From contig NZ_CP139303.1 of the NCBI RefSeq assembly GCF_034092465.1, positions 1,578,865 through 1,642,864 on the forward strand: DNA of 64,000 nt, given 5' to 3'. Source of the stretch: Prochlorococcus sp. MIT 1223 (GTDB lineage Bacteria; Cyanobacteriota; Cyanobacteriia; PCC-6307; Cyanobiaceae). Both the position numbers and the translations under genes were made by a program. The notes under the pieces were generated by a model. It searched no databases and had not been told where the DNA came from. It saw only the letters and a program-made list of their open reading frames with translations. Every line of letters begins with the position of its first letter. Within the stretch, counting starts at the first letter, position 1. Below, in pieces: positions 43,238-51,248 of the stretch.

Positions 43238-44640
43238 GAACTAAATGTTTGTTGTGTTTTTTTTCGATCAACCCAGTCTCTCATTAATAAAAGACCCAGT
43301 GTAATAAGTACTGAAGGAATTAAACCCATGCAAATTCTTATTGTTGTAATTGCACTGTTGGGTTGGCTTAAACAATCAGGCAACTCCATGCATTGATTGT
43401 TAGATTGATACCCAGCAAATGTAAGAAGGAGTCCAAGTACCTGAACGCTAAGTCCGATGCCAATTTTCTGAATTAAAACCATCCATGCTGTATAGATACC
43501 TGCGGGTTTCTCTGGATCAGAATCTATGGCATCTGGTAATAAAGACCAGGGGATTAAATATGCTGTAGAGGCTCCAAATCCTATTAATATTATAGTTAAT
43601 AAAAGAAAGAACATTTTCAGGGAATTTATATTATTTATATCCAGTAATTGAGATAAACTAACCCCGTAAGAAAGAGGAGGCAAAATAATAGAAGCTAGAC
43701 ATGCAATAATCCATAAAATCGCACCACCATATAAAGCTTTAACTCGTCCATAATTATTTGAATAAAGACTCCAAAACTGAAGTCCTAATAGAGCACTTAT
43801 TTGAAAAGGTATTGGTATCCATTTGGATATTTCTTCAGGTACTTTCATTACTTGTTCTAGGTATATAATTGAAACAGTTTGCATTAACTGTAAACTCACC
43901 CATAAAAGAAGATATAGGCAAATAATCTTAATAAAAATCTTGTTTCTAATAATTCTATTTAATTGAACCTTAAAAGGTTCAGATTTGCCTGCAGGTCTTC
44001 TAGCTTTCTTTGCGTAAGGAGCTAATCCCCAAGATGAAATTAAGGTCGTTAAGGTAGCAATTGAGCCTGTAATTCGTCCCATTAAAACATAACCACCATT
44101 TCCAGAAGATAGAAGCCAAGCTGCAACAATAAGCCCGCTTAAACCTGCTAGTATTGAACCAGTAAATCTTGCAGCATTGAGGCGAGTCCTTATATTTGTT
44201 TCTTCTGTTAATTCAGTAGAAAGTGCCGAAAAAGGGAGATTTACACTTGTATATGCCGTCATTAGCAGAATAGTTATCCCTACGTAATACAAAGTTTTTT
44301 CAGAAGTATTACCATGAGGAATCCACCAAACAGCCGCAAGGCTTAGACCCAATGGAGTAGCGCCTGCGATCATCCATGGGAGTCGAGGTCCCCATCTTGA
44401 TTTTGTGTGATCGCTAAGCCAGCCAATTATTGGATCATTGAATGCGTCCCAAACTTTTATAACCATTAATAAAGAACCAGCTACAAATGCTGGTAATCCG
44501 GCTGCTCCAGTAAAAAAAGGAAAGAGGTAAAAACCCAGTTGAGTTGCAGCTAATCCTGTCCCAGCGTCACCTAAGCCATAGGAGAACATTAACCTCCTTC
44601 TGGAACCCTTATTTGGAAATTTTGATTTAGATATTGTCAA
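43234..44640 (-). CDS. glcH: GPH/MelB-family sugar transporter, GlcH-like
   Basis: This is a 468-aa twelve-helix permease of the glycoside-pentoside-hexuronide (MelB) family. Conserved features are GLGDAGTGLAATQLGFYLF, the cation/sugar motif VWDAFNDPIIGWLSDHTKSR and RWGPRLPWMIAGATP. In Prochlorococcus the MelB-like protein Pro1404 of strain SS120 was shown to take up glucose and named GlcH; this gene is a probable orthologue by family and by its neighbourhood (between mlaE-plsY and tRNA-Gly/glgX, about twenty genes from kaiC). The name is inference. It is first in the operon with mlaE, DUF3119, DUF3086 and plsY. Confidence 0.72.
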   Translation of the reverse strand: MTISKSKFPNKGSRRRLMFSYGLGDAGTGLAATQLGFYLFPFFTGAAGLPAFVAGSLLMVIKVWDAFNDPIIGWLSDHTKSRWGPRLPWMIAGATPLGLSLAAVWWIPHGNTSEKTLYYVGITILLMTAYTSVNLPFSALSTELTEETNIRTRLNAARFTGSILAGLSGLIVAAWLLSSGNGGYVLMGRITGSIATLTTLISSWGLAPYAKKARRPAGKSEPFKVQLNRIIRNKIFIKIICLYLLLWVSLQLMQTVSIIYLEQVMKVPEEISKWIPIPFQISALLGLQFWSLYSNNYGRVKALYGGAILWIIACLASIILPPLSYGVSLSQLLDINNINSLKMFFLLLTIILIGFGASTAYLIPWSLLPDAIDSDPEKPAGIYTAWMVLIQKIGIGLSVQVLGLLLTFAGYQSNNQCMELPDCLSQPNSAITTIRICMGLIPSVLITLGLLLMRDWVDRKKTQQTFSS

Positions 44641-44727
44641 TCTCTTGTTTTGGGGGCTCCGGGTAATAATGTATAAGTAATTAGCTTAAGACTTTAAACT
44701 AACGAGTTTTTGTCTTTGAGTTAATAC

Positions 44728-44798
<71 letters not shown>

Positions 44799-44809
44799 TT
44801 GTTTGATAT

Positions 44810-46846
44810 TTACATTTTTATTTTTTGGAAATAATCATTTGAAATCATTAAAACCATGCTTCTATTTTCAAGAGAAATATCTTTTTGATTTAGTTCTGGA
44901 TTATTTGAAAGTTTTTGCTTAGATACTTCTGATGTATCTAAGACCTTTATCCATTTTGAAGTCGGTTTTGGCAATTCAAAAACCATTGATTGGCTGTAAG
45001 CATTGAGTCCTATCCAAGCCGCAGCACCACTTTTCCCTATGTTGATGCTATAGCTAATAGTGTGTGACCAGCTCCCCCAATCTGGTTTGCCTAATTCGAT
45101 TCCGTGCCATTCAATCCAAGTCTCTTCATCTTGCTGAATGTCAGACAGACCTAATTCAGGGCTGAAAAAACCAGGGAGACTTTTTCTAATTGAAAGTAGA
45201 TTTTTTAGATATTGACTTAAATCTTTATCGCAACTTCTTGTGTCCCAAATCATCCATCCAAGAGGACTATTTTGACACCAAGCATTATTGTTTCCTCCTT
45301 GACTTCTTCCAACTTCGTCACCCATGGAAATCATGGGAACACCTTGTGATAACAATAAAGTTGATAATAAGTTTCTTTGTTGTTTTTTTCTTAATTTAGT
45401 TAAGCTAATATCAGAGCATGGACCTTCTATCCCATGATTCCAATTGTTATTGTGATTATCACCATCTCGATTATTTTCTCCATTAGCTAAATTATGCTTA
45501 TAACTGAAACTTACTAAATCATTAAGAGTATAACCATCATGTGCAGTTATAAAATTGATAGATTTCTTGTTTGAATTTTCCTTATCTTTATAAAGATTGG
45601 GACTTCCTTGTAGGTGATCTTTTAGTTCCCAGGCACAGTCTTTATCTCCTTTCCAGAATTTTCTTACATTATCTCTAAAATGACCATTCCATGTACTTAT
45701 TCGTTTCGCAGGAAAATCAGCTAAGCGATATAAGCCTCCACAATCCCATGGCTCACTTATTAATTTGAGTTCGCTAAGTATTGGGTCAGATTCAATCTCT
45801 TGAAAAATTGGAGGGTTATCTAGAGGTTTAAGACTTTCCCCCCTGCTTAAGGCAATACCTAAATCAAAACGAAAACCATCAACTCCTAATTCCTGAGCCC
45901 AGCATCGTAATGACTCTAGAATTAAATGTCGCGTAAGAGGATGATTTGCGGCGATAGTATTACCGCAACCACTTACATCTAAAAAACCTTTTTTCTTATT
46001 TTTATGATAATAAACAGATTCTCCAAAACCTTTCCAGCTAATAGTGGGACCATTTTCGTTCCCTTCAGCTGTATGGTTATAAACAACATCTAAAATCACT
46101 TCTAACTGTTCATCATGGCAGGCAGATACAAATTTCCTAAATTGATCTCTTCCGCTTAATTCACTGCTTTTAGATATATAACTCTCATGCGGAGTAAACC
46201 AATTTAATGGACTATATCCCCAATAATTGGATACTCCAAAAGGTGCTTCATAAGGGTTGAAGGCAAAAACCGGAAGAAGTTCAATAGTCGTTACACCAAG
46301 ATCTTTTAAGTAAGGTATTTTGTCAATTAACCCTAGGAAAGTTCCTTTCTCTAATGGATTAACTCCTGAATCAATTTGAGAGGTGAAACCTCCTACATGT
46401 AATTCATATATGGTTGTTTTGTTCCAGGCATGTCTTGGTCGAGGATGATCTTCAAAGTTGAATTGTTCTCTTTCACAAACGACTGATTTTAAAGATTGTT
46501 TCGTATTTAACTGCCTGAGAGCTTCCCAGCCTTGGATTTGCCTTGAACATGGATCAAGCAAATAAATGCTATTAGATGGGCTTCCTGAGCTTATAGATCT
46601 AGTTTCGAGGACTCTGTAGCAATAGCAGCATCCATTAGACAATCCTTTTACTTCAACGTGCCAATAATCTCCTGATTGGTTGTTTTTATCCAGTCGAATA
46701 ATTTGGGATGGTTCTTTATCTTTGTGATTGGAAAATATAAGAAGCTCTATTTTCTGAGCTTCTGGAGCTGCTACAGAAAAATTTACCCCTCGCTTTGTAA
46801 CGGTGCTGCCTAACGGCCAAGAATTTCCTAGATAATTTTTGCTCAC
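44810..46846 (-). CDS. glgX: glycogen debranching enzyme (isoamylase type)
   Basis: GlgX hydrolyses alpha-1,6 branches of glycogen during night-time carbon mobilisation. The 678-aa GH13 enzyme has an N-terminal CBM48-type domain (SWPLGSTVTKRGVNFSVAAP) and the catalytic barrel: region I DVVYNHTAEGNENGPTISW, region II GVDGFRFDLGIALSRG with the nucleophile Asp, region III LISEPWDCGG with the acid Glu, and region IV FITAHDGYTLNDLVSF. All three catalytic acids are present. It neighbours a probable glucose transporter gene across tRNA-Gly; both concern hexose supply, although they are separate transcripts. Confidence 0.95.
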   Translation of the reverse strand: MSKNYLGNSWPLGSTVTKRGVNFSVAAPEAQKIELLIFSNHKDKEPSQIIRLDKNNQSGDYWHVEVKGLSNGCCYCYRVLETRSISSGSPSNSIYLLDPCSRQIQGWEALRQLNTKQSLKSVVCEREQFNFEDHPRPRHAWNKTTIYELHVGGFTSQIDSGVNPLEKGTFLGLIDKIPYLKDLGVTTIELLPVFAFNPYEAPFGVSNYWGYSPLNWFTPHESYISKSSELSGRDQFRKFVSACHDEQLEVILDVVYNHTAEGNENGPTISWKGFGESVYYHKNKKKGFLDVSGCGNTIAANHPLTRHLILESLRCWAQELGVDGFRFDLGIALSRGESLKPLDNPPIFQEIESDPILSELKLISEPWDCGGLYRLADFPAKRISTWNGHFRDNVRKFWKGDKDCAWELKDHLQGSPNLYKDKENSNKKSINFITAHDGYTLNDLVSFSYKHNLANGENNRDGDNHNNNWNHGIEGPCSDISLTKLRKKQQRNLLSTLLLSQGVPMISMGDEVGRSQGGNNNAWCQNSPLGWMIWDTRSCDKDLSQYLKNLLSIRKSLPGFFSPELGLSDIQQDEETWIEWHGIELGKPDWGSWSHTISYSINIGKSGAAAWIGLNAYSQSMVFELPKPTSKWIKVLDTSEVSKQKLSNNPELNQKDISLENRSMVLMISNDYFQKIKM

Positions 46847-47396
46847 TGGAAAAATGCCTTCAGAGCAGTAAGCATTACTTCTAAATTAGTTCCTTGAATT
46901 AGTTAATGAAGTAAATAGCTTTTAATCCCTCACCAGATTCTTTGGATTTTTGTTGAGTCGGACCTTTTTTTAAGGTGGAAATAGCTTAAAAGATGTCCAA
47001 ATAATTTGAAATGTGCTGTTCTGCAAACGTTTGTTAATTACATTAAAGATTTTTAAGGAATTTTTTTGAACTTTTTCAAGTTTTCTTTTTTTTTGAAAAA
47101 AGAAAATGAATAATTCTTTTCTTAGACTTGAATATTCCTTCTAACTCATTGCTAAAACTAGGTTTTTTATTTAATCCGGATATCTTTAAATAGTATTTGC
47201 ATTTCGTTTAAGGGACCTTTTTTGAACTTTTTTACCTGTTCAAATGTTTCTTTCTTTGGATAAAGCATTGCGCCACAGGGTCTTTCGGTTGCCGGCATGC
47301 GTTTGCTTCCATACGATTAGCCCGATTGAGATTTTTGCAACTAAAGCCTTGTTTGGTTTTAGCCGCCAATATTCTCTGCTACATCCCCTCTTTTAA
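46847..47396 (+). promoter_or_regulatory. long hup upstream region with a G+C-rich leader
   Basis: These 550 bases hold no convincing long gene. The first 400 are very A+T-rich, with T- and A-runs and two copies of TTTTTTGAACTTTTT (near 47063 and 47220). The last 130 (about 47265-47395) are strikingly richer in G+C than anything nearby, around GCGCCACAGGGTCTTTCGG and TTGCCGGCATGCGTTTGC. A 50-codon frame (47244-47396) crosses this part and its stop abuts the hup ATG; it may be a leader peptide, chance, or a sign that the RNA is structured. The region probably contains the hup promoter and 5' UTR. Confidence 0.4.
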
Positions 47397-47672
47397 ATGA
47401 ACAAAGCAGATCTTGTAAATCTTGTTGCAGCTCGTACAGAGCTAACCAAGACAGACGTGTCACTTGTGGTTGATGCCGCAATAGATACCATTATTGAATC
47501 TGTTGTGGAGGGCAAGAAGGTCTCCATTCTAGGATTTGGTTCTTTCGAACCGCGTGATCGCTCAGCTCGTCAGGGATTAAATCCCAAGACAGGCGAGAAA
47601 ATTAAAATTCCGGCTAAGCGAGTTCCTGCTTTTACAGCTGGAAAAATGTTTAAAGATCGAGTACAAGGTTGA
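47397..47672 (+). CDS. hup: HU-family nucleoid DNA-binding protein
   Basis: HU compacts and bends DNA as a dimer. The 91-aa protein matches throughout: MNKADLVNLVAARTELTKTD, VVEGKKVSILGFGSFEPRDR, the DNA-binding beta arm ARQGLNPKTGEKIKIPAKR and VPAFTAGKMFKDRV. It is the usual length. The ATG directly follows a stop codon of an upstream 50-codon frame. A terminator follows, then the decayed gluQ gene. Confidence 0.97.
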   Translation: MNKADLVNLVAARTELTKTDVSLVVDAAIDTIIESVVEGKKVSILGFGSFEPRDRSARQGLNPKTGEKIKIPAKRVPAFTAGKMFKDRVQG

Positions 47673-47702
47673 TTTTAAGAGTCTTAATTTGATCTTCGAC
47701 TT

Positions 47703-47732
47703 AGGGATTCTGTTAATTCAGGATCCCTTTTG
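47703..47732 (+). terminator. rho-independent terminator after hup
   Basis: The stem AGGGATTCTG/CAGGATCCCT (one wobble pair) with a six-base loop is followed by TTTT. Confidence 0.75.
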
Positions 47733-47736
47733 ATTT

Positions 47737-48349
47737 ATGGGTGATTTAATCCCTCTCCCTGAAGAGCTTTTTCGTTCTTTCAAAGTAGGAAAGAAACTTA
47801 GTGAAATGGAATATTGTGGAAGTTTTTTATCTACACCTTCAGGTCCGTCACATCTTCGGAATATTCTCACAGCACTGATGCCTTGGTTATTCGTAAGATT
47901 GAATGGAGGTAAATGGTTCTTGAGATTTGATTATCTTGATATCCCTAGACATCGAAAGTGGGCTTTGGAAAAATTTTTGGATGAATTAACATGGTTTGGA
48001 TTAGAATTGTTTGAGAAAATTATTTGCCAAAGAAAAAGAATAGATATTTACAACTCTGTTTTAGAGGCTTTAAAAAGTGCAAACAAAATAAATCCATGCA
48101 GAGGCTCCCAAAAAAACTAATAAATCTTTCTTTAGATAAAACTTATAAAATTATTTATCCGGGAAAATGTAGAGATTTAAAGTTAAGATGGGAGAAAAAA
48201 ATGAGCGACTTCCTATCTTGAAAATTCAGGTGATTAGCTTTTTAGCAACTTCACTTGAACTTGTGAAAAAGTCAAACTTTAAAATAATGAATCAAATAAA
48301 GCAAAAGAGCGATTTATTTGAAAATTCCTTTATAGCTATTAAGAGTTAG
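47737..48349 (+). pseudogene. gluQ: decayed glutamyl-Q-tRNA(Asp) synthetase gene (N-terminal part)
   Basis: The first frame (47737-48120) reads like the start of GluQ-RS, the GluRS paralogue that glutamylates queuosine of tRNA-Asp: PSGPSHLRNILTALMPWLFV for the usual PTGPLHLGNLRTALLAWLFA, then LRFDYLDIPRHR and QRKRIDIYNSVLEAL. It stops at a run of seven A. The match resumes in the next frame with TYKIIYPGKCRDLKLRWEKK, fitting the zinc-site Y-x3-C part, until a second A7 run, after which a third frame gives NERLPILKIQV. The KMSKS-half is missing. The signature glycine of HLGN is replaced by Arg. Two frameshifts at A7 and loss of the C-terminus make it a pseudogene; slippage or assembly error could explain the breaks but not the missing end. 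Confidence 0.78.
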
Positions 48350-48354
48350 ATTAA

Positions 48355-48699
48355 ATGCATTTTAATCTTAAACTAAAAATTAATAAGCATAAGATTAGAT
48401 TTTTAATAACCTTGTTAATTAGCATTTATTTATTTGATATAAAAATAAATGCTTTGCCTAATAAAAGTTATATCCTTAGTATTGTAGACCTCTGCTTTTC
48501 TTCTAAAATGAAGAAAGATTGCATAAAGGCATTAATAGAATTAGAAGGTCTTCAAATAAAAAAGGCTGAGCTTGGAGAATACTCATGTAATACTAGAATA
48601 TTGGCATTACAATCAGATTTGATAATGATTTTACATGATTTAGAGAAGAGAAGAGTCTCAAAAAAGATGATTAGGGAAGTTAAAAAGTTTTGTTTTTGA
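48355..48699 (+). CDS. secreted hypothetical protein (114 aa)
   Basis: This protein has a basic N-terminus (LKLKINKHKIR) and a hydrophobic signal or anchor (FLITLLISIYLFDI), with likely cleavage near INALP. The mature part of about 80 residues is helical and basic with four cysteines (DLCFSS, KKDCIKA, YSCNTR, KKFCF), enough for two disulfides. It starts six bases after the last in-frame stop of the gluQ remnant. It is unrecognised, and probably a lineage-specific exported protein. Confidence 0.55.
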   Translation: MHFNLKLKINKHKIRFLITLLISIYLFDIKINALPNKSYILSIVDLCFSSKMKKDCIKALIELEGLQIKKAELGEYSCNTRILALQSDLIMILHDLEKRRVSKKMIREVKKFCF

Positions 48700-48862
48700 T
48701 TTTGGGAAAATACTTTTTACTATTATCTAAATTCAGATTCCTTTAAGGATGAGTTAGGGTTTTCATTGCATTAAGTCCTGGGCTCACATTAAAACCTATA
48801 ACTTTATAAAGGTTCATCTTATATTTAAGTGATAATTAACTTTATTGCTTTTACGAAAAAGT

Positions 48863-49132
48863 ATGGCATCTCAAAAAAATGATGATAAGAAGTCAAGCAA
48901 AAGGAGGTCTGCTAAAGATAAATCCTTTGCTAATTCAGCAGATCAAGGACGAGAACAAGAGGTACTTTTAAATTTGCCAGCAGGCTTGAAATATAGAATG
49001 CCTGGTCAAAGGCAAAGAGTTATCGTTGGATCGATTGTTATAGCTTTAAATGTTCTTCTTGTTCTTAGTGTAATCCTTTATTTTTATAACCCTGCTTTTC
49101 AGGAATTTATCTATAACGTTGGCAGGGAATGA
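48863..49132 (+). CDS. conserved single-helix membrane protein (89 aa)
   Basis: The ATG at 48863 begins MASQKNDDKKSSKRRSAKDK, a very basic N-terminal tail; an in-frame TTG at 48845 is a weaker start. After the motif LPAGLKYRMPGQRQRVIVGS comes one membrane helix (IVIALNVLLVLSVILYFY) and a short end FQEFIYNVGRE. The LPAGLKYRMPGQRQR block looks conserved and could be an amphipathic interface. No function is known to me. A strong terminator follows 45 bases after the stop. Confidence 0.65.
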   Translation: MASQKNDDKKSSKRRSAKDKSFANSADQGREQEVLLNLPAGLKYRMPGQRQRVIVGSIVIALNVLLVLSVILYFYNPAFQEFIYNVGRE

Positions 49133-49177
49133 TTTATATCTGTTTTAGTGGATTTCTTTATAACTGAAATTAGACAA

Positions 49178-49207
49178 AAAAAAGCCCTGCCTAAGCAGGG
49201 CTTTTTT
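49178..49207 (+). terminator. strong rho-independent terminator
   Basis: A perfect GCCCTGC/GCAGGGC stem with a CTAA loop is flanked by A and T runs, so it can act on both strands. On the plus strand it closes the 48863 gene; on the minus strand it would close any transcript coming from 49.2-49.4 kb. Confidence 0.92.
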
Positions 49208-49432
49208 GAGTCAAACGGGCGTCTTTCCTAGTTTCGACTCCGCAGACTCAACTCCTCACAAATATATTATGAGTGCTTTTTTTGTTAAGCCCGCTAAGAA
49301 GAGGCAACTAACCTAACTGGCACAGTGACAGTTGAGGAGACTTCTTTGTTTTTTGATGAAGTTTCTATAATTTTTTCAATTTACCACTCCTAAGGTGGTT
49401 CTATGGATCACAAGTTACCGGACTAAGTTTTT
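49208..49432. ncRNA. candidate structured RNA locus (strand undecided)
   Basis: The region holds no protein gene but several paired elements. GAGTCAAAC (49208) can pair with GTTTCGACTC (to 49240) with one bulge. ACTCCTCACAA follows unpaired at 49251-49261, and a weak hairpin then runs into seven T (49277-49283). CTCCTCA at about 49252 can instead pair with TGAGGAG near 49333. The plus-strand layout, hairpin, ACUCCUCACA, hairpin and U-run, resembles the cyanobacterial small RNA Yfr1 (motif ACUCCUCACAC), but no promoter is evident for it. A minus-strand RNA ending at the terminator at 49178 is equally possible. Confidence 0.35.
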
Positions 49433-49591
49433 ATGTCTTCTATGCCTGAGAACAATCCAGTTTCAGATCATGATCCACTTCAGAGAAAAACCACTTTAAA
49501 ATGGGGAGCAGATGGAGAGCTTTCTGCTATTGATATGGCAAGAATTATTGCAAAACTAGATAACACTAGCCTAACTGAATGTGATTTATAG
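49433..49591 (+). CDS. small soluble hypothetical protein (52 aa)
   Basis: A 53-codon frame with an ATG at 49433 encodes MSSMPENNPVSDHDPLQRKT, LKWGADGELSAIDMARIIAK and LDNTSLTECDL. The second half forms one or two helices; no membrane segment is present. The WGADGELSAIDMARIIAKL block looks like a constrained small domain instead of random coding. It is short but has normal codon use and a plausible start. The function is unknown. Confidence 0.5.
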   Translation: MSSMPENNPVSDHDPLQRKTTLKWGADGELSAIDMARIIAKLDNTSLTECDL

Positions 49592-49700
49592 TCGTCATAA
49601 GATCTAGGGTTGTACGGTATAGATCATTCTTTGGAAATAAATATTGATTAATTTTGCTAGTACCTACATATTATAATTAATAGGTAGAAATTTTAGAAAC

Positions 49701-49943
49701 ATGAAAGCTATAGGGTTAGTTTCTGTTTTGGCAGTAATGATTTTCAGCATTATTTTCTATTACTTTAGTGGATACAAATCAGCGTTTGAAGCGGATCAAG
49801 AATGTCATTCCATATTAAATACTGAATATTCAGAAAAATTGGAATATGGATGTGATCATGATCTTGAGACAAGGCAGTGGCTTCTTTTTGAGAAGGGTTT
49901 TGAGAATCAACCAGCAATTGTAATCAAGCGCTTTCGGTATTAA
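49701..49943 (+). CDS. small exported or anchored hypothetical protein (80 aa)
   Basis: This 80-residue protein has an N-terminal hydrophobic helix (GLVSVLAVMIFSIIFYYFSG) serving as signal or anchor. A polar domain follows with two cysteines (DQECHSIL and EYGCDHD) and aromatic residues, ending NQPAIVIKRFRY. The two cysteines could form a disulfide outside the cytoplasm. It converges with the two-helix protein at 49950. The family is not recognised. Confidence 0.6.
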   Translation: MKAIGLVSVLAVMIFSIIFYYFSGYKSAFEADQECHSILNTEYSEKLEYGCDHDLETRQWLLFEKGFENQPAIVIKRFRY

Positions 49944-49949
49944 GTTTTT

Positions 49950-50174
49950 TTAGTTGGTGCTTTTAAAAATACGTTCTTTTATAATTGAGAATGATTGAAT
50001 TCCCAGAACTGTGAAAAGTAACCCACTTATGGAAAATGTAGATAATTGACCTAAAGAACCTTCTGTATATAAGTTCCTCTGGAGGAAGGCATAATCTATA
50101 AGTGAACCTATACTTCCCCAAATAACTATTAGGCAAGATACATATAAAATACCTAGTAGAATGTCTTTCTTCAT
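49950..50174 (-). CDS. small two-helix membrane protein (74 aa)
   Basis: This is a 74-residue membrane hairpin: helix one about 6-28 (LLGILYVSCLIVIWGSIGSL), a loop with DYAFLQRNLYTEGSLGQL, and helix two about 45-64 (FSISGLLFTVLGIQSF), then a basic end KERIFKSTN. The ATG start follows AAAGATGAAG-type purines. It lies downstream of the hli gene on the same strand (60 bases), so it may belong to a small light-stress transcript; that is inference. No family is recognised. Confidence 0.6.
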   Translation of the reverse strand: MKKDILLGILYVSCLIVIWGSIGSLIDYAFLQRNLYTEGSLGQLSTFSISGLLFTVLGIQSFSIIKERIFKSTN

Positions 50175-50234
50175 CTTTAGGAATGAATGTTTATTGATAC
50201 CTAAATCTTATCAGTAAATATTTCACTAAGGCAT

Positions 50235-50525
50235 TTAAAGGCCAATTCCAAAAATACTTTTTGTTGCAGCCTCTCCTTTGAAAACTAGTTCAGTTAGAAT
50301 AAGCATCGCGAAACCAAACATAGCTGCACGTGCATTTACTAGCTCTGCATTTTCATTGAAACCAAATACCTCTTTAACCTCATTGCCTTGATTATTAATC
50401 CATTTAGCATTCTCTATTAAGTCATCTGTTGCAAAATCAACTTTTGTTTTATTTTCTATTGATGATTCAGTCTCTAACTCAATGTTATCTTTTTGATAAC
50501 CCAAGTAGTCATTATCTTGTTTCAT
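50235..50525 (-). CDS. hli: high-light-inducible (Hli/SCP) chlorophyll-binding protein
   Basis: Hli proteins are single-helix relatives of plant light-harvesting proteins that bind chlorophyll and carotenoid and protect photosystems in excess light. The diagnostic motif ENAELVNARAAMFGFAML (ExxNxRxAMxGF) sits in the C-terminal helix of this 96-aa protein. The N-terminal 60 residues are polar and disordered (DNDYLGYQKDNIELETESSI), as in the longer Hli group. The ATG at 50525 is preferred to an upstream TTG. It follows a 51-codon gene by 26 bases. The NblS pathway is known to control hli genes. Confidence 0.92.
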   Translation of the reverse strand: MKQDNDYLGYQKDNIELETESSIENKTKVDFATDDLIENAKWINNQGNEVKEVFGFNENAELVNARAAMFGFAMLILTELVFKGEAATKSIFGIGL

Positions 50526-50551
50526 CTTTAAAAGTGCCAATCAATTTTAAT

Positions 50552-50707
50552 TTAATACCTTTTCTTTCTTTTGTGTGAATTTTTCTTCAACTTCTTTATC
50601 ATTCTCTTTGGCTTCGCTAATATATATGACCTTTCAGCTTGGTTTAAATTAAAACCTAACAAAGAAACTATAAATATAAAAATTATTATAGCGAAGTATG
50701 ATTTCAT
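50552..50707 (-). CDS. small basic membrane-anchored protein (51 aa)
   Basis: The ATG at 50707 has AGGAG nine bases upstream, a good ribosome binding site. The product begins with a hydrophobic signal or anchor (MKSYFAIIIFIFIVSLLGFN) and ends in a strongly basic tail (AKPKRMIKKLKKNSHKRKKR, then Y). A basic tail of this kind could bind acidic membrane surfaces or nucleic acid. It lies 26 bases upstream of the hli start on the same strand, so the two probably share a transcript. It is unrecognised. Confidence 0.6.
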   Translation of the reverse strand: MKSYFAIIIFIFIVSLLGFNLNQAERSYILAKPKRMIKKLKKNSHKRKKRY

Positions 50708-50810
50708 TTCAATATGCTCCTGCTAACGAGGAATCCTTTATTATTTTACCTTTCATAATAATCTTCTAAATTGATCTAGAATAGAGATAATCAATTTTTA
50801 TAGCCAATTG

Positions 50811-51248
50811 ATGCTATCTTTGCAAAAATTATCTTGGTTGATTCCAAGTGCTCCATTATTTGGAGCTATTCTAATTGGGGGTATGCTGATTAGTTTCAAT
50901 AGAACAATGAATAGGTTGACTAAGCCTATATCCTTTTTCTTGATAATTTCTGTTTTGTTCTCCACTCTACTAAGTCTTACTTTATTTTTAAAGAATGTTA
51001 CTGGGCAATCTTTTGAGTTGGATTTGACTTTGGCAAGTTTTAATTTACACTTCTCTTTTTATCTAAGCTTACTTATAGATAAACTATTGCTAATTGCCGG
51101 TTCTGTATTTGTCATAATTATGACAGGCTCCTATTATTTCCTAGATCGAAGACAAGGTTATGTACGTTATTTATCATTAATTTCTGCTTTATCTGGAATA
51201 GTCTTCTTTTCGATTTTAAATGGGGTGATACCCTTGTCATTAACTTAA
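50811..51248 (+). CDS. short NdhF-like N-terminal fragment (145 aa)
   Basis: This protein of three to four membrane helices resembles only the N-terminal part of NdhF (NAD(P)H dehydrogenase subunit 5). SWLIPSAPLFGAILIGGMLI corresponds to the family start AWLIPVLPLLGATLVG, and FYLSLLIDKLLLIAGSVFVI to the IDHLTALM region. RQGYVRYLSLISALSGIVFF then matches DPGYVRFYAYLSLFSTSM. It ends where NdhF would enter its FWELVG helix, so the proton-channel core is absent. It has an intact frame, ATG start (TTG just upstream) and no continuation after the stop. It could be a remnant of a lost paralogue or a short protein with its own role. Confidence 0.65.
   Translation: MLSLQKLSWLIPSAPLFGAILIGGMLISFNRTMNRLTKPISFFLIISVLFSTLLSLTLFLKNVTGQSFELDLTLASFNLHFSFYLSLLIDKLLLIAGSVFVIIMTGSYYFLDRRQGYVRYLSLISALSGIVFFSILNGVIPLSLT

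Noticed and set aside
49133-49432. Two-piece tmRNA as an explanation for the structured region
   Set aside because: No tag-peptide frame similar to the cyanobacterial ANKIV...APVAA tag and no tRNA-like acceptor half could be found.
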